The notes: generated from the letters alone by a model not told the origin. Positions 20,801 through 30,128 are shown, counted from the first letter of the stretch. The stretch is DNA of 60,497 nucleotides from Salinivirgaceae bacterium (GCA_016342715.1 JAEINW010000005.1:1-60497), one strand, 5' to 3'. Numbers and translations: made by a program.

Positions 20801-22110
20801 CCATTATTTGCAGGCGCAAGGGCAAAGTTATTGTCAAAATCTGCTGAGTAATCATTTCCGTCAAGTAAAGATGCTGCCGGAAAAGATGGTGAAGTAGATG
20901 CCATACATATTCTTCTCGTACCATTACCGACCGTCCATTTTACTAAAACGGAAGAACTTTGAACATTATCGCTCAGATTTAAAGTATGAGCCTGTGTTGT
21001 TGGAGCAGCTGCTAGGGTAGCAATACTTGCAGGGTTGCCAGAGCCATCACCTGTAAAATAGTTTTGAGATCCTGCGCTCCCATTAAATTCAAAAATTTCT
21101 ACCCAATAAGTGGTATTTACTGTAAGATTGGTAAGAGAAACGCTGCTTCCAGTACCGTTGTAGATTAAGTAATAACCGGATTCGCCTAATGCATCTTCTT
21201 TGGCTGACCAATCGTTGTTTACAGTATAGGAAGTGCCATCTGTTGGATCTTCAATTGTTCCTTGAGCCGTTTCTCTAACTGCAACTAAAGTGTTGCTTCC
21301 ATTTCCTCCAGACCAACCAATAGTCATTGAGGTTGTATTTAAAGAAGAAAAAGCAATCGTGTGAGCTTGTTCTGTTGGTTCTGTACTAAGCATTATTGTG
21401 TCATTTATACTTTCTGTTGTCAGATAATCAACATTTGATACAGAGTTGTTATACTCAAATACTCTAAAATGGTAGGTGTTTCCTGCAAGTAAGTTGTCCA
21501 CATCAACTGATGTTGATGTACCATCGTAGAGTACAAAATTTCCAGTTCCAATTTGGCTGCCGCTTCCAAATGTGGGATTTGCTGTGTACGTGGTTCCATC
21601 CACAGGAAATGACGATACCGCAGCACCTTTTTTTGCTACTACTAAAATACTATCACCATTGCCACGAGTCCAGTTAGCTGTTAGTGTGGTTGTGGCAACC
21701 GAAGAAAAGTCATTAATAGTTGCCTGGCCGTCTGGTTCACCTTTTAAAGTTGTGAATGAACCACTTATTGATTCTTTTACGGGATTCGTTCCGCCGTTAA
21801 AAAACGTAGCTTTAAATTTGTAATAATACATTACCCCTGAACTTAAGCCAGTAGCTAAATAGTCAATTGTAAAATCATCACCAGTTGCGCTAACCCAATT
21901 GTATAATGGACTTGAAAAGTCTGAATCATCGTCAATGATTACTTTATGTTGATACACTAAGGCATATGAACTATTATCAACATCACCATGCAGTATTGCT
22001 GAACTAGCAGTAACTGTATTAAATGATAAATTTCCAATACTATCGGTTATTTGAGAAAAACTTATTATTGAGATTAATAATAATGATACAACGAATGCAA
22101 ACCTCTTCAT
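14830..22110 (-). CDS. Giant (2426 aa) secreted protein with about 14-15 tandem fibronectin-III-like modules and a T9SS C-terminal sorting domain
   Basis: Signal peptide; repeated (T/E)(P)TTQA...NWTGGNG...VVYNG...YYFKVYEYN modules; WIGGYSGFETDWGTGANWS domain; C-terminus QTFDISGRVVDAKN...YVSQPGTYILKIIFKDFTVTQKVVVR. Confidence 0.92.
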   Translation of the reverse strand: MKRFAFVVSLLLISIISFSQITDSIGNLSFNTVTASSAILHGDVDNSSYALVYQHKVIIDDDSDFSSPLYNWVSATGDDFTIDYLATGLSSGVMYYYKFKATFFNGGTNPVKESISGSFTTLKGEPDGQATINDFSSVATTTLTANWTRGNGDSILVVAKKGAAVSSFPVDGTTYTANPTFGSGSQIGTGNFVLYDGTSTSVDVDNLLAGNTYHFRVFEYNNSVSNVDYLTTESINDTIMLSTEPTEQAHTIAFSSLNTTSMTIGWSGGNGSNTLVAVRETAQGTIEDPTDGTSYTVNNDWSAKEDALGESGYYLIYNGTGSSVSLTNLTVNTTYWVEIFEFNGSAGSQNYFTGDGSGNPASIATLAAAPTTQAHTLNLSDNVQSSSVLVKWTVGNGTRRICMASTSPSFPAASLLDGNDYSADFDNNFALAPANNGVKIVYDGTDDGTTGFTTTNLSPGTLYYFKVVEYNNTGSNTKYSDAIASVNPSSVTTLASEPTTQTTTITFDPIATTTMTINWSGGNGTNTLVTVRESTQGSITDPIDGSSYTASSNWTSKGSQLGISEYYVVYNGPNSTGAVELSNLSVNTTYWVEIFDFNGSSGTENYFTGSGGSGNPASTTTLAAAPTTQAHTLNLSDNVQSSSVLVKWMVGNGTRRICMASTSPSFPAAIDLDGNDYSASFDNDYTLAPTNSGVKIVYDGTDDGLTGFTTSGLNAGTLYYFKVVEYNNTGSNTKYSDVTASVNPSSITTLASEPTEQAHTIAFSSLNTTSMTIGWSGGNGSNTLVAVREAAQGTIEDPTDGTSYTVSNNWSTKGDQLGTSGYYVVYNSTGSSVSLTNLTVNTTYWVEIFEFNGSVGSQNYFTGDGFGNPASTTTLATAPTTQVSDITFGTTTISSIVVNWTGGDGENVIIVAKESGSINDVPSDGTDYDDDNTFNNGQDILGTGEFIVFDGARATGTVTVLGLSDNTEYFFRAFTYNNSGLNTKYLISSGAGTNPTSQTTLMTEPTEQAHTIAFTSVNTTSMTISWSGGNGTNSLVAVRQSTQGSIENPVDATSYTASNNWSTKGDQLGTSGYYVVYNSTGSSVSLTNLSANTTYWVEIFEFNGSLGSENYFTGVGLGNPANSTTLKLEPTTQSTNVAFSSLATTTFTTSWTRGNGDGIIVLAKSGSAVSDFPVDGTTYTADAVFEGGTQIGAGNYVLYIGSGTSENITALTTGTDYHVRTFEYNNSGTDINYMTASATGNPNNQSTLSGEPSTQASNIVFSSLQSNQVTLTWTNGQVGNRIVLAKQGASVDADPVDNTAYTANATFGTVETEIGTDNYVVYNGSSNTVTVTGLTQDTQYTFKVYEYSNSGVDSDYKIDGFVGNNPNTTTTILGPPTSQAAITLFDDYATDSYTVHWTRGDGDNILVVGKLGSTITDVPSDGGSYTASSVFGSGTDIGSGSRVVYDGPATSVDVTNLGTGSEYFFRVFEYNNTGDYTKFLTTSSIANDTTLAAEPTTAASSFSSTDVGSASINLLWTNGNGNNRIVVAREDGPISSEPVDAETYAASSIFGSGDLVGSNNYVVYNGTSNSVSVTGLKGSTTYYFKVYEYNSGKNNYLLTGAPSINRTTAAQDAPTTQASSINFTNIGTTTFTINWTNGNGARRIVALKAGSGTISNPEDNETYDASTVFGSGDQLIPGDLSGYYIVYNGSGTSVNVTGLSENIEYYAQVFEYNNADGNEAYYTATATDNPNSSFTLKPAPTGQAHTISFSNKKTNSMQVSWINGNGENRIVLVKQGAAVDANPQDNNAYTANSVYVLGDQIGTGNYVVYNGSGTSVTVTGLTQLTAYHFRVYEYNNTGSNTKYYTATASSNPNSTSTIGPATWIGGYSGFETDWGTGANWSIAQVPTGDYSVSIPDVTNDPIITGTETVDFLTIADGANVTISSGSLIVNNDLTIQSGAGTAYIDINSGTLTVSNDAVLQAGTYINIADGNSLSVSNDLTLGASADASPSGMIVIPGTGTLSVSGTSTLNRYINYNATHPQHLISFPTSPTSLTTFSGLVGDEWDETTPAWAPITGSTTISAMEGTSIWFTANKTLSFSGTFNTGSQSIGVTNTSAGDAYGWNLVGNPYPCTIDWEASGWTLTNVDATAYYYNSSSGGYTTWNRTTSTGDGSKYIAACQGFFVHASANGTIGTTNAVRASNSQDFRKSIDSEKQMVRLQAKKEGTTTNAFIVFYDGATDYFDSEFDAYKKFTNNENTAQIFSMPDENTALAIDTYNPDKLTYLSENDFSVNMGVRVLQDGEIIFSASEILNIPDNIYIYLFDNVTNTYTNLKSKSYYVYLNAGDYAFGYCLDRFSMIFTSNALSLDEDKNINDLLIYTYGKTIFIKTNEFNRTNSYIQTFDISGRVVDAKNTNNSALQKVYVSQPGTYILKIIFKDFTVTQKVVVR
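16550..21830 (-). repeat. Tandem intragenic repeat of FN3-like modules with a 768-bp higher-order unit
   Basis: TGCCATACAT... begins at 20131 and again at 20899 (768 bp apart); about 80 bp identical around 20170-20250 and 20938-21019. Confidence 0.8.
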
Positions 22111-22317
22111 ATGTTAATGTGTTAATTATTTCATTATAACAAATAACTTCAAAAATAGTTGAAATCTCCTTAATATTTAGGACTTTTGCGATTTAATTTG
22201 ATTAAGAGCCAATGAAAATTGATTAAAATTTAAATGATGTGATAAATCTTTATTATGTTAGCCAATTGAATGAAAGAATAATTAATCTTTTTAAGTTTGT
22301 ATCATAAAAACTAAATA

Positions 22318-23091
22318 ATGCGAATAAAAACCTTTCAAATAATAGTTGTCATATTAATTTCACTTTCTTTTTCAAATTGTGCGCGATATAAGAAGATTGT
22401 TTTATTAAATGATGTGTACAAATCGATAGATTCAACCTCGGTAAATCACATGAATGCAAAATTTAGTGAAACAATACTTAAAACAAATGATAAAGTATTC
22501 TTGAGTTTGCATGGCTTAGATTATGAACAAACAGAATCATTTAATAAGCAAAGTAGAACTACAAGTTATAACGATATTTCTGTTTTTTTACAAAGTTATA
22601 TTATTGATTCTGAAGGTTTAATTAATATTCCAATATTGGGTAAGGTACTAATTGTTGGTTTAACTGTAAATGGGGCTGAAAAGTTAATTCAAGATAAAGT
22701 AGATGAATATTTAATTGGGGTTACCGTAGAATTGCGATTGATGAGTTTTGAAGTCTCTATTATGGGAGATGTAAAGCAGCCAAATAAATATTTGGTGTTG
22801 AAACAAAAAATAAATGTATTTGAAGCGATTTCTTTATCTGGCGGTTTTACGGCGCATGCTGATTTATCTAAAGTAATGGTTATTAGAGATGTTGGGGATT
22901 ATTCTGAAACTGCAGTTCTAGATTTAACAAATTCCGAAATTTTCGATAATGCGTATTATTGGTTGCGCCCAAACGATATTGTTTATGTAAAACCCATGAG
23001 ATCAAAAGCCTTAAGTATTAATTCTCAAACAATATCGATTACACTTTCTGGTTTAACCACATTGTTATTATTTTTAACATATTTCCAATAA
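22318..23091 (+). CDS. Polysaccharide export outer membrane lipoprotein (Wza-like)
   Basis: Lipobox FSNCAR; SLB/poly_export motifs (YIIDSEGLINIPILGKVLIVGLTVNGAEKLIQ). Confidence 0.9.
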   Translation: MRIKTFQIIVVILISLSFSNCARYKKIVLLNDVYKSIDSTSVNHMNAKFSETILKTNDKVFLSLHGLDYEQTESFNKQSRTTSYNDISVFLQSYIIDSEGLINIPILGKVLIVGLTVNGAEKLIQDKVDEYLIGVTVELRLMSFEVSIMGDVKQPNKYLVLKQKINVFEAISLSGGFTAHADLSKVMVIRDVGDYSETAVLDLTNSEIFDNAYYWLRPNDIVYVKPMRSKALSINSQTISITLSGLTTLLLFLTYFQ

Positions 23092-23092
23092 A

Positions 23093-25489
23093 ATGACTGA
23101 TTTAGATTCAATATATAAAGAGGAAACCATCGATATTAAAAAGTATATTTTTAAAATTATATCAAATTGGTATTGGTTTGCAATCACTGTTTTTCTTGCT
23201 GTTTCGGTAGCATATTTTGTTAACCGCTATAGTGAAAGGGTTTACCAGGTTTCATCATCGATTTTAATCAGGGAATCTAACGATCAATCGTTTTATAACG
23301 ACGAAATGATTCAAGGATTGGATTTATTTAACCAAAATTTTAATATTCAGAATCAGATGGCGATACTTCGTTCATTTGATTTAAATCACAGAGTGATAAA
23401 TGAATTGGATTTTGGAATTTCGTATTTTGGCATAGGAAGAGTAAGAGAGCCTGAAATTTATCAGCCAGCATTTATTGTAAATGTTGACACCAGTCATCAC
23501 CAAATGTATTACTTGCCTGTTTATATTACATTTATAAATCCGAATGAATATATATTGGAAATAGAAGATATTGAAGTTAATAGGACATTGAATCTTGGAG
23601 AGACATTTGAAAATGACTATTTCAGTTTTAATATTACCATTCGTGATATTGAAAATTTTGATTTTGAAACAAATAATAGATTTTACTTTTATATTAATAA
23701 TCCTTTGCAATTAACTAATTATTACCGTAATAAGTTAGGTATAGGTTTGTTGGACGAAGAGGGCTCTGTGTTGTCAATTAGTACGCAAGGATATGTGGCT
23801 AAAAAGGAGGCGGTTTATTTAAACAAATTGGCTGAAGTTTTTATCAAAATTGAAATTGAAGATAAAAATCAAATAGCCATTAATACCATTAAATTTATTG
23901 ATGATCAAATTACTGCAATTGTTGATTCCTTAGCGGTAGCAGAAGGCAATCTTCAGGATTTTAGGACTGAAAATAAAATAATTGACCTAACGCAAGAAGG
24001 CAGAAGTTTGTATATGCAATATGAAAGTTTGGAAAACGAAAAAGCAATACTTTCTGTACAAGATAAATACTATCAGTATCTAAAAAAATACTTATATGAA
24101 AAAGGAAAAGATCAGGATATAATTATTCCAACATCAGTTGGAGTAAAAGATCAATTGCTTGTTAATTTGATTATGCAGATAAATGTATTAAATAGTGAAA
24201 AGGTAAGCCTAAAATTGCAATCGATTAAAACAAATCCGAAACTAAACTCAATTGAGTCAAAAATTGATGAGTTGAAGAAGATGCTGAAAGAAAACGTAAT
24301 GAATTTAATTGCTACAAATCAAATTGCAATTGATGATATTGCTTCTCGAATTAGCAAGCTAAACATTAGTATAGAAAAACTGCCATATAACGAAAGACGC
24401 TTAATAAATATTCAAAGGAAATTTGATCTGAATGATCAAATATATACTTACCTACTTGAAAAAAGGGCTGAAACTGGCATTAGCATGGCTTCGAATTTGC
24501 CAAATGCTAAAGTTTTAGATAAAGCAAGAGTTGAGCAGTCTGTAATAATTTCTCCAAAAAACAAGTTAAACTATTTAATTTCTTTAGTTATTGGAGGCTT
24601 AATTCCTTTTTTAATAATTGTTCTTAAAGATTATTTTAATGATAAAATTTTATCGAAGAAGGATATTGAAGAAAAAACAAAAGCTCCAATTGTTGGTCTT
24701 GTAGGGCATAATACAAAAGATACTGAACTTGTAGTTTTTGACAATCCAAAATCGGCCATTTCGGAATCTTTTAGAACCATTAAAACGAATTTGCAATATT
24801 TGCTATTAAGCAAACATGCTAAAGTAATTACCATTACATCAACAATGAGTGGCGAAGGCAAAACATTTTGTTCTTTAAACCTTGCCTCAATCATAGCAAT
24901 GACTGATAAAAAGACGCTCCTAATTGGAATGGATTTACGAAAACCCAAAATACACCGTCATTTTGATATTGACAATTCGATTGGATTAAGTACCTATTTG
25001 ATAGGTAAAGAAAGTATTGAGAATATTATCTTTCCATCAGAAATTGACGGGTTATTTATACTTCCTTCTGGACCGATTCCCCCAAATCCTGCAAAATTAT
25101 TAGAAACTCAAGCATTGGATGATTTAATGAAATTTGTTCGAGAAAAGTATGATTATATTGTAGTTGATACTCCGCCAATTGCTTTAGTTTCAGATGCATT
25201 ATTATTTTCAAAATATTCAGACATAAACTTATTTGTAATTAGACAAAACTATTCTCATAAAGATGTTTTGGATTTAGTGAATGACCTGAACAAAAAACCA
25301 AATATACCAGAATTTAATATTTTAATAAACGATGTTAAAGTGCCTGGGTATTATGGTAAGAGATATGGATACGGCCATGGGTATGGATACGGTTATGGAT
25401 ACGGTTATGGTTATGGAGCTGGATATTACGAAGACGATGATGAACCAAAAACAATGTTTGAAAGAATTCAAAAAAAGTTTAAGAATTAA
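23093..25489 (+). CDS. Polysaccharide biosynthesis tyrosine autokinase (Wzc-like) with Gly/Tyr-rich tail
   Basis: Wzz domain; TSTMSGEGKTFCSLNLA Walker A; LLIGMDLRKPKIH; VDTPPIALVSD; tail GYYGKRYGYGHGYGYGYGYGYGYGAGYYEDDDE. Confidence 0.93.
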   Translation: MTDLDSIYKEETIDIKKYIFKIISNWYWFAITVFLAVSVAYFVNRYSERVYQVSSSILIRESNDQSFYNDEMIQGLDLFNQNFNIQNQMAILRSFDLNHRVINELDFGISYFGIGRVREPEIYQPAFIVNVDTSHHQMYYLPVYITFINPNEYILEIEDIEVNRTLNLGETFENDYFSFNITIRDIENFDFETNNRFYFYINNPLQLTNYYRNKLGIGLLDEEGSVLSISTQGYVAKKEAVYLNKLAEVFIKIEIEDKNQIAINTIKFIDDQITAIVDSLAVAEGNLQDFRTENKIIDLTQEGRSLYMQYESLENEKAILSVQDKYYQYLKKYLYEKGKDQDIIIPTSVGVKDQLLVNLIMQINVLNSEKVSLKLQSIKTNPKLNSIESKIDELKKMLKENVMNLIATNQIAIDDIASRISKLNISIEKLPYNERRLINIQRKFDLNDQIYTYLLEKRAETGISMASNLPNAKVLDKARVEQSVIISPKNKLNYLISLVIGGLIPFLIIVLKDYFNDKILSKKDIEEKTKAPIVGLVGHNTKDTELVVFDNPKSAISESFRTIKTNLQYLLLSKHAKVITITSTMSGEGKTFCSLNLASIIAMTDKKTLLIGMDLRKPKIHRHFDIDNSIGLSTYLIGKESIENIIFPSEIDGLFILPSGPIPPNPAKLLETQALDDLMKFVREKYDYIVVDTPPIALVSDALLFSKYSDINLFVIRQNYSHKDVLDLVNDLNKKPNIPEFNILINDVKVPGYYGKRYGYGHGYGYGYGYGYGYGAGYYEDDDEPKTMFERIQKKFKN

Positions 25490-25497
25490 AAAATATT

Positions 25498-27399
25498 TTG
25501 ATGCGTTTTTTTACCAGATTTTGTATTCTTATTTTGTTTCAAATTAGTTCTTGTTATTTATTTGCAAACGATTCAGCTAAGATTTCAGTCAACCTTCCAC
25601 CAATTATTTTAAAAGGTATCCCGGCAGAAATAGAAATTACCGCTGATAGAAACGACACCTCATATTTAATTCCATTAAAAATTGGAGTAGAAAACCATCT
25701 GGTTTCTGTTGATTTTGGCAAAGGGTATTTTAAATATACTTTTCAAGAAAAACAAGAAATTGTATCGGAATACATGGAGCAAGATGTTCCGGTAAATCCT
25801 ATTCCCTTATGGTTATCTATTTTCCCACCTATGATAGCTATTTTAATGGCTCTGTTTTTTAAGGAGGTTATAACTTCACTCTTTACTGGCTTAGCTGTAG
25901 GAACTTCAATAATTTATATTTATTCTACAGGTTCCATAATTGGAATTTTTAACGGTTTATTTGCTATTGTTGATACCTATGTGTTGGAATCGTTAACAGA
26001 CAGTGGTCATGTGTCAATTATTGTATTTTCGATGATGATAGGTGCTATGGTAAATATAATTACCAAAAATGGAGGAATGAAGGGTGTGGTTAATAAATTA
26101 ACTAAGTATGCAAAAACACCACGTTCAGCTCAATTTATTACTTGGCTTTTAGGACTTGCCATTTTTTTCGACGATTATGCAAATACATTGGTTGTGGGAA
26201 ATACCATGCGCCCTGTAACTGATAAATTAAACGTTTCTCGACAAAAACTAGCATACATTGTTGATAGTACAGCAGCTCCAGTTGCTGCAATAGCATTTGT
26301 AACTACTTGGATAGGGGCCGAATTGAGTTATATTCAATCGGGAATATCTACCTTAGGAATTTCCATTTCTCCATATACCGTATTTTTAAATTCATTGGCA
26401 TATTCATTTTACCCAATTTTCACGCTGATATTCATATTTATGCTAATATATAGGAATGCAGATTTTGGTCCTATGTATAAAATTGAAAAGCAAACTAGGA
26501 AAGAAGGGGTAAAGGTTGATGAATCAAAAGTAGGTTTTTCAAATCAGTTAAATGAGCTGGAGGTTCGCGAAGATATTAAAGCTCGATGGTATAATGCAGC
26601 GATCCCCGTTTTTATTGTAATATTTGGAACCTTTGCCGGCTTATTATATACAGGTTGGGATGTGAATGTTAAAAATGATATTACACTAACTTTTGGACAA
26701 AAGCTTTCTACTATAATTGGAAACTCTGATTCATATAAAGCCTTATTATGGTCATCATTAATTGCCACTATTGTTGCTGTTTTAATATCCTTAGTCCAAA
26801 AACTCTTAACTCTACAAGAATCAATTGATAGTATAATTAATGGTTTTAGAACCATGTTAACAGCAGTTGTAATTTTAATTTTGGCTTGGGCAATTGCGCT
26901 GGTAACAGAACATTTGCATACTGCTGATTTTATTGCACAAGTAATTGTTGAGTCTAGTTTGTCCCCAATATTTGTGCCGCTAATAACATTTATTTTAGCT
27001 GCTTTGGTTGCCTTTAGTACTGGATCATCGTGGGGAACAATGGCCATTCTTTATCCTTTAGTTTTACCAGCTTCATGGTTAATAACCAAAGAATATAATT
27101 ATGAATATGCCCACTCCTTAAATATTTTTTATAATGTGGTTGCAAGTGTTTTAGCAGGTTCTGTTCTTGGCGATCACTGTTCTCCAATTTCTGATACAAC
27201 TATATTGAGTTCATTGGCTAGTTCTTGTCCACATATTGAACATGTTCGAACTCAAATGCCATACGCCTTAACTGTAGGTGGAGTTGCTGCGTTTGTGGGT
27301 GTTTTGCCAGCAGCAATAGGAGTCCCATGGTGGATAACTTTTCCGGCTGGAATAGGTGTAATGTTTTTGATAATAAAATATATTGGTAAAAAGCATTAA
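25498..27399 (+). CDS. NhaC-family Na+/H+ antiporter with N-terminal secreted-type extension
   Basis: Multi-TM; FFDDYANTLVVGNTMRPVTD, FSTGSSWGTMAILYPLVLP, GDHCSPISDTTILSS motifs. Confidence 0.88.
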   Translation: MMRFFTRFCILILFQISSCYLFANDSAKISVNLPPIILKGIPAEIEITADRNDTSYLIPLKIGVENHLVSVDFGKGYFKYTFQEKQEIVSEYMEQDVPVNPIPLWLSIFPPMIAILMALFFKEVITSLFTGLAVGTSIIYIYSTGSIIGIFNGLFAIVDTYVLESLTDSGHVSIIVFSMMIGAMVNIITKNGGMKGVVNKLTKYAKTPRSAQFITWLLGLAIFFDDYANTLVVGNTMRPVTDKLNVSRQKLAYIVDSTAAPVAAIAFVTTWIGAELSYIQSGISTLGISISPYTVFLNSLAYSFYPIFTLIFIFMLIYRNADFGPMYKIEKQTRKEGVKVDESKVGFSNQLNELEVREDIKARWYNAAIPVFIVIFGTFAGLLYTGWDVNVKNDITLTFGQKLSTIIGNSDSYKALLWSSLIATIVAVLISLVQKLLTLQESIDSIINGFRTMLTAVVILILAWAIALVTEHLHTADFIAQVIVESSLSPIFVPLITFILAALVAFSTGSSWGTMAILYPLVLPASWLITKEYNYEYAHSLNIFYNVVASVLAGSVLGDHCSPISDTTILSSLASSCPHIEHVRTQMPYALTVGGVAAFVGVLPAAIGVPWWITFPAGIGVMFLIIKYIGKKH

Positions 27400-27408
27400 A
27401 AAAAGTAG

Positions 27409-27457
27409 GCAGTTCTCAGTACTCATTATTGATTGAGGACTGAGAACCTAAGACTGC
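27409..27457. terminator. Convergent-gene hairpin terminator
   Basis: GTTCTCAGTaCTCA...TTGAGgACTGAGAAC stem between convergent nhaC-like and BCKDH genes. Confidence 0.55.
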
Positions 27458-27481
27458 TTTTAATAATAAGCTTCAGTTAGT

Positions 27482-29875
27482 CTAATATAACTTAGGATAG
27501 CTATTGGGTTTTGCTTCGTGCATCATGCCATAAATAGTTTCAAAAACATCTTCCGCATTTGGATTTGAAATGTAATCGCCATCGGTTGCAAATGCCGGAC
27601 GGTGATCTTTTGCTGTCAATGTTTTTGGCGCAGAGTCTAAATGAAAATATGCTTTTTGATCTTCCAATACCTTTTTCATCATGTACGATGTAGCCCCACC
27701 AGGAACATCTTCGTCAAAGAAAAGTACACGGCCTGTTTTTTTAATCGATTCAACAATCATTTGATCAATATCAAAGGGCAACAAAGTTTGAACATCAATT
27801 AATTCGACATTAATATTAAAATCTTTTAATTGAGATACAGCATCTTGTGCAATTCGCACACACGAACCATAGGTTACTAAGGTAACATCGCTACCAATGT
27901 TTAATATTTCTGGTTTTCCTAATGGAATTTTATACTCACCAATATTGTCGGGCTTTTTCTCTTTTAATCGGTATCCATTTAAGGGCTCTATAACCAAGGC
28001 TGGATCTTCTCCTTCGAGCAAAGTGTTATACAAACCTGCGGCTTGGGTCATGTTTCGTGGAGCACAAACATACACTCCACGTATGGAATTTATCACCATA
28101 CTAAGGGGTGATCCGGAATGCCAAATGCCTTCTAGTCGATGGCCACGGGTTCTGATAATTAAAGGAGCCAATTGACCGCCTTTTGTTCTCCAAGCTAGAG
28201 TCGCTAAATCATCGCTTACAGGTTGTAATCCATATAATAGGTAATCAAAATATTGAATTTCAGCAATCGGACGCAATCCACGCATGGCCAATCCAATTCC
28301 TTGGCCAATTATGGTAGCTTCTCTAATTCCAGTATCGGTGACTCTTAATTCACCATATTTGGCTTGCATTCCTTCTAAGCTTTGGTTTACGCCACCAATT
28401 TTTCCAGTGTCCTCACCAAAGGTTACCAGTCGGGGTTCTTTTTCAAATAATTTATCAAAATTGTCTCGCAAAATCTCTCGTCCGTTTATTTCAATAGATT
28501 TCTCTGAATAAATAGGAGCTACTGGTTTAACTTTTAGCGCAGATTTATCGTAGTCATTATATAAAAAGGTACTATAGCGCTCTTGATTTATTTCGTAATT
28601 TCTAGCTAACCAAGTAGATAAATTTTCTTGTAATTCTTTTCTAATACTGCAGTCGGAACATACGTGGCGTAATATTTTCTTTGCGGTTGAAAAATTATCC
28701 TTTCTAACAGGAAAAGTGATGTTTCTTAGTTCATTTGCATATAGAGTTACCTTATCAATCCCTTCGCGTTTGCATTTGCACGTTTTCTTTTCAATGATAC
28801 TTAATAACTTATTCTTTTCATCAATAAGTGGAGATGTGAAGTCTTTCCAGGCTTTTTTGCGGGCGTTTTTTGCAACGGTTTCTGCTTCTTTTTCAATGGC
28901 TTCAAGTTCTTCTTTTGTTGCTATGTTTTCATTTATAATCCAATCATGCATTTTAAGAATTCCGTCGTACTCTTTTTCCCATTCCAAGCGTTCTTTTGTC
29001 TTGTAGCGCTCATGCGATCCAGATGTGGAATGACCTTGGGGCTGTGTAATTTCTTCAATATGAAATAATACTGGTTGGTGTTTCTCCCGACATTCTTTTA
29101 TACCTTTTTCATACAATTCAACCAATTCGTTGTATTGCCAACCTTTGCCTTTATATATTTTAACACCGGGGCTATCTTTCGTGGGTTGGATGCCGGATAA
29201 AAGTTCTGAAATGCTTTCTTTAGTGGTTTGGTATTTTTTACTAACCGAAATTCCATAACCATCGTCCCAAACAGATACTGCCATAGGTATTTGTAAAACT
29301 CCAGCAGCATTTATGGTTTCAAAGAAATGACCTTCCGATGTACTTGCATCGCCAATCATTCCAAAGGCCACCTCGTTACCATTTACTGAAAAATTATTCT
29401 TTTTATTCAACTCAGGATTGTTTCGATAGAGTTTTGAGGCATAAGCCAAACCAATTAATCTTGGCATTTGTCCAGCCGTTGGCGATAAATCGGCAGCTGT
29501 ATTTTTAAGTTGGGTTTGGTCTTTCCAATTTCCGTTTTCGTCAATGTATCGGTTGCCCCAATGATTGTTAAAGGAACGGCCAGCATTGCTGGGGTTATTT
29601 TTTATATCTGTATCGCCATACAATTGGGCAAAGAATTCTTCGGGGCTTGACATACCCGTAGCAAACATAAAAGTTTGATCGCGATAATACCCCGAACGCC
29701 AATCACCCTTTTTAAATTGTCTAGCGGCAGCAACCTGTGCAATTTCTTTTCCATCGCCAAATATGCCAAATTTTGCCTTGCCAGTTAGTACTTCACGGCG
29801 GCCAATTAAGCTTACTTGCCTGCTTATATTTGCAAGTTTATAATCGTCAAGAATTTCTTTTTTCGATAAGTTCAT
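27482..29875 (-). CDS. Branched-chain 2-oxoacid dehydrogenase-type E1, alpha/beta fusion
   Basis: E1-alpha (GDASTSEGHFFETINAAGVLQIPM) followed by E1-beta (FGEDTGKIGGVNQSLEGMQAKYG...AEIQYFDYL) in one ORF. Confidence 0.9.
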   Translation of the reverse strand: MNLSKKEILDDYKLANISRQVSLIGRREVLTGKAKFGIFGDGKEIAQVAAARQFKKGDWRSGYYRDQTFMFATGMSSPEEFFAQLYGDTDIKNNPSNAGRSFNNHWGNRYIDENGNWKDQTQLKNTAADLSPTAGQMPRLIGLAYASKLYRNNPELNKKNNFSVNGNEVAFGMIGDASTSEGHFFETINAAGVLQIPMAVSVWDDGYGISVSKKYQTTKESISELLSGIQPTKDSPGVKIYKGKGWQYNELVELYEKGIKECREKHQPVLFHIEEITQPQGHSTSGSHERYKTKERLEWEKEYDGILKMHDWIINENIATKEELEAIEKEAETVAKNARKKAWKDFTSPLIDEKNKLLSIIEKKTCKCKREGIDKVTLYANELRNITFPVRKDNFSTAKKILRHVCSDCSIRKELQENLSTWLARNYEINQERYSTFLYNDYDKSALKVKPVAPIYSEKSIEINGREILRDNFDKLFEKEPRLVTFGEDTGKIGGVNQSLEGMQAKYGELRVTDTGIREATIIGQGIGLAMRGLRPIAEIQYFDYLLYGLQPVSDDLATLAWRTKGGQLAPLIIRTRGHRLEGIWHSGSPLSMVINSIRGVYVCAPRNMTQAAGLYNTLLEGEDPALVIEPLNGYRLKEKKPDNIGEYKIPLGKPEILNIGSDVTLVTYGSCVRIAQDAVSQLKDFNINVELIDVQTLLPFDIDQMIVESIKKTGRVLFFDEDVPGGATSYMMKKVLEDQKAYFHLDSAPKTLTAKDHRPAFATDGDYISNPNAEDVFETIYGMMHEAKPNSYPKLY

Positions 29876-30128
29876 AATATTTTATTAATCCTATGTAGTA
29901 AAAAGGCAATTAAGTATAGTGTTTATTTTTGCTTACAGTTATTTCGTTTCTAGAACGAATTTAAAGCTATTATTGTTCAGTGGTAAAAATATGTTTTGAA
30001 AGTATTTTCTTTTTAAAAAATAAAATATAGAGACTTTATATATCTAGAACTATAGATGTGTGAATATATGTGGTTAAATTTAGAAATTTTGAAAAACGAA
30101 ATGTTATCTTTGTAAAAAAATAAGTGTT

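Noticed and set aside
15360-21823. Multiple small ORFs on both strands inside the FN3-repeat gene
   Set aside because: They are antisense or out of frame to a strongly supported 2426-aa CDS.
26544-27199. Antisense ORFs in the NhaC-like gene
   Set aside because: Coding evidence lies clearly on the plus strand.
27482-29875. E1 alpha/beta fusion as a novel enzyme
   Set aside because: Fused 2-oxoacid dehydrogenase E1 proteins are common in Bacteroidetes.
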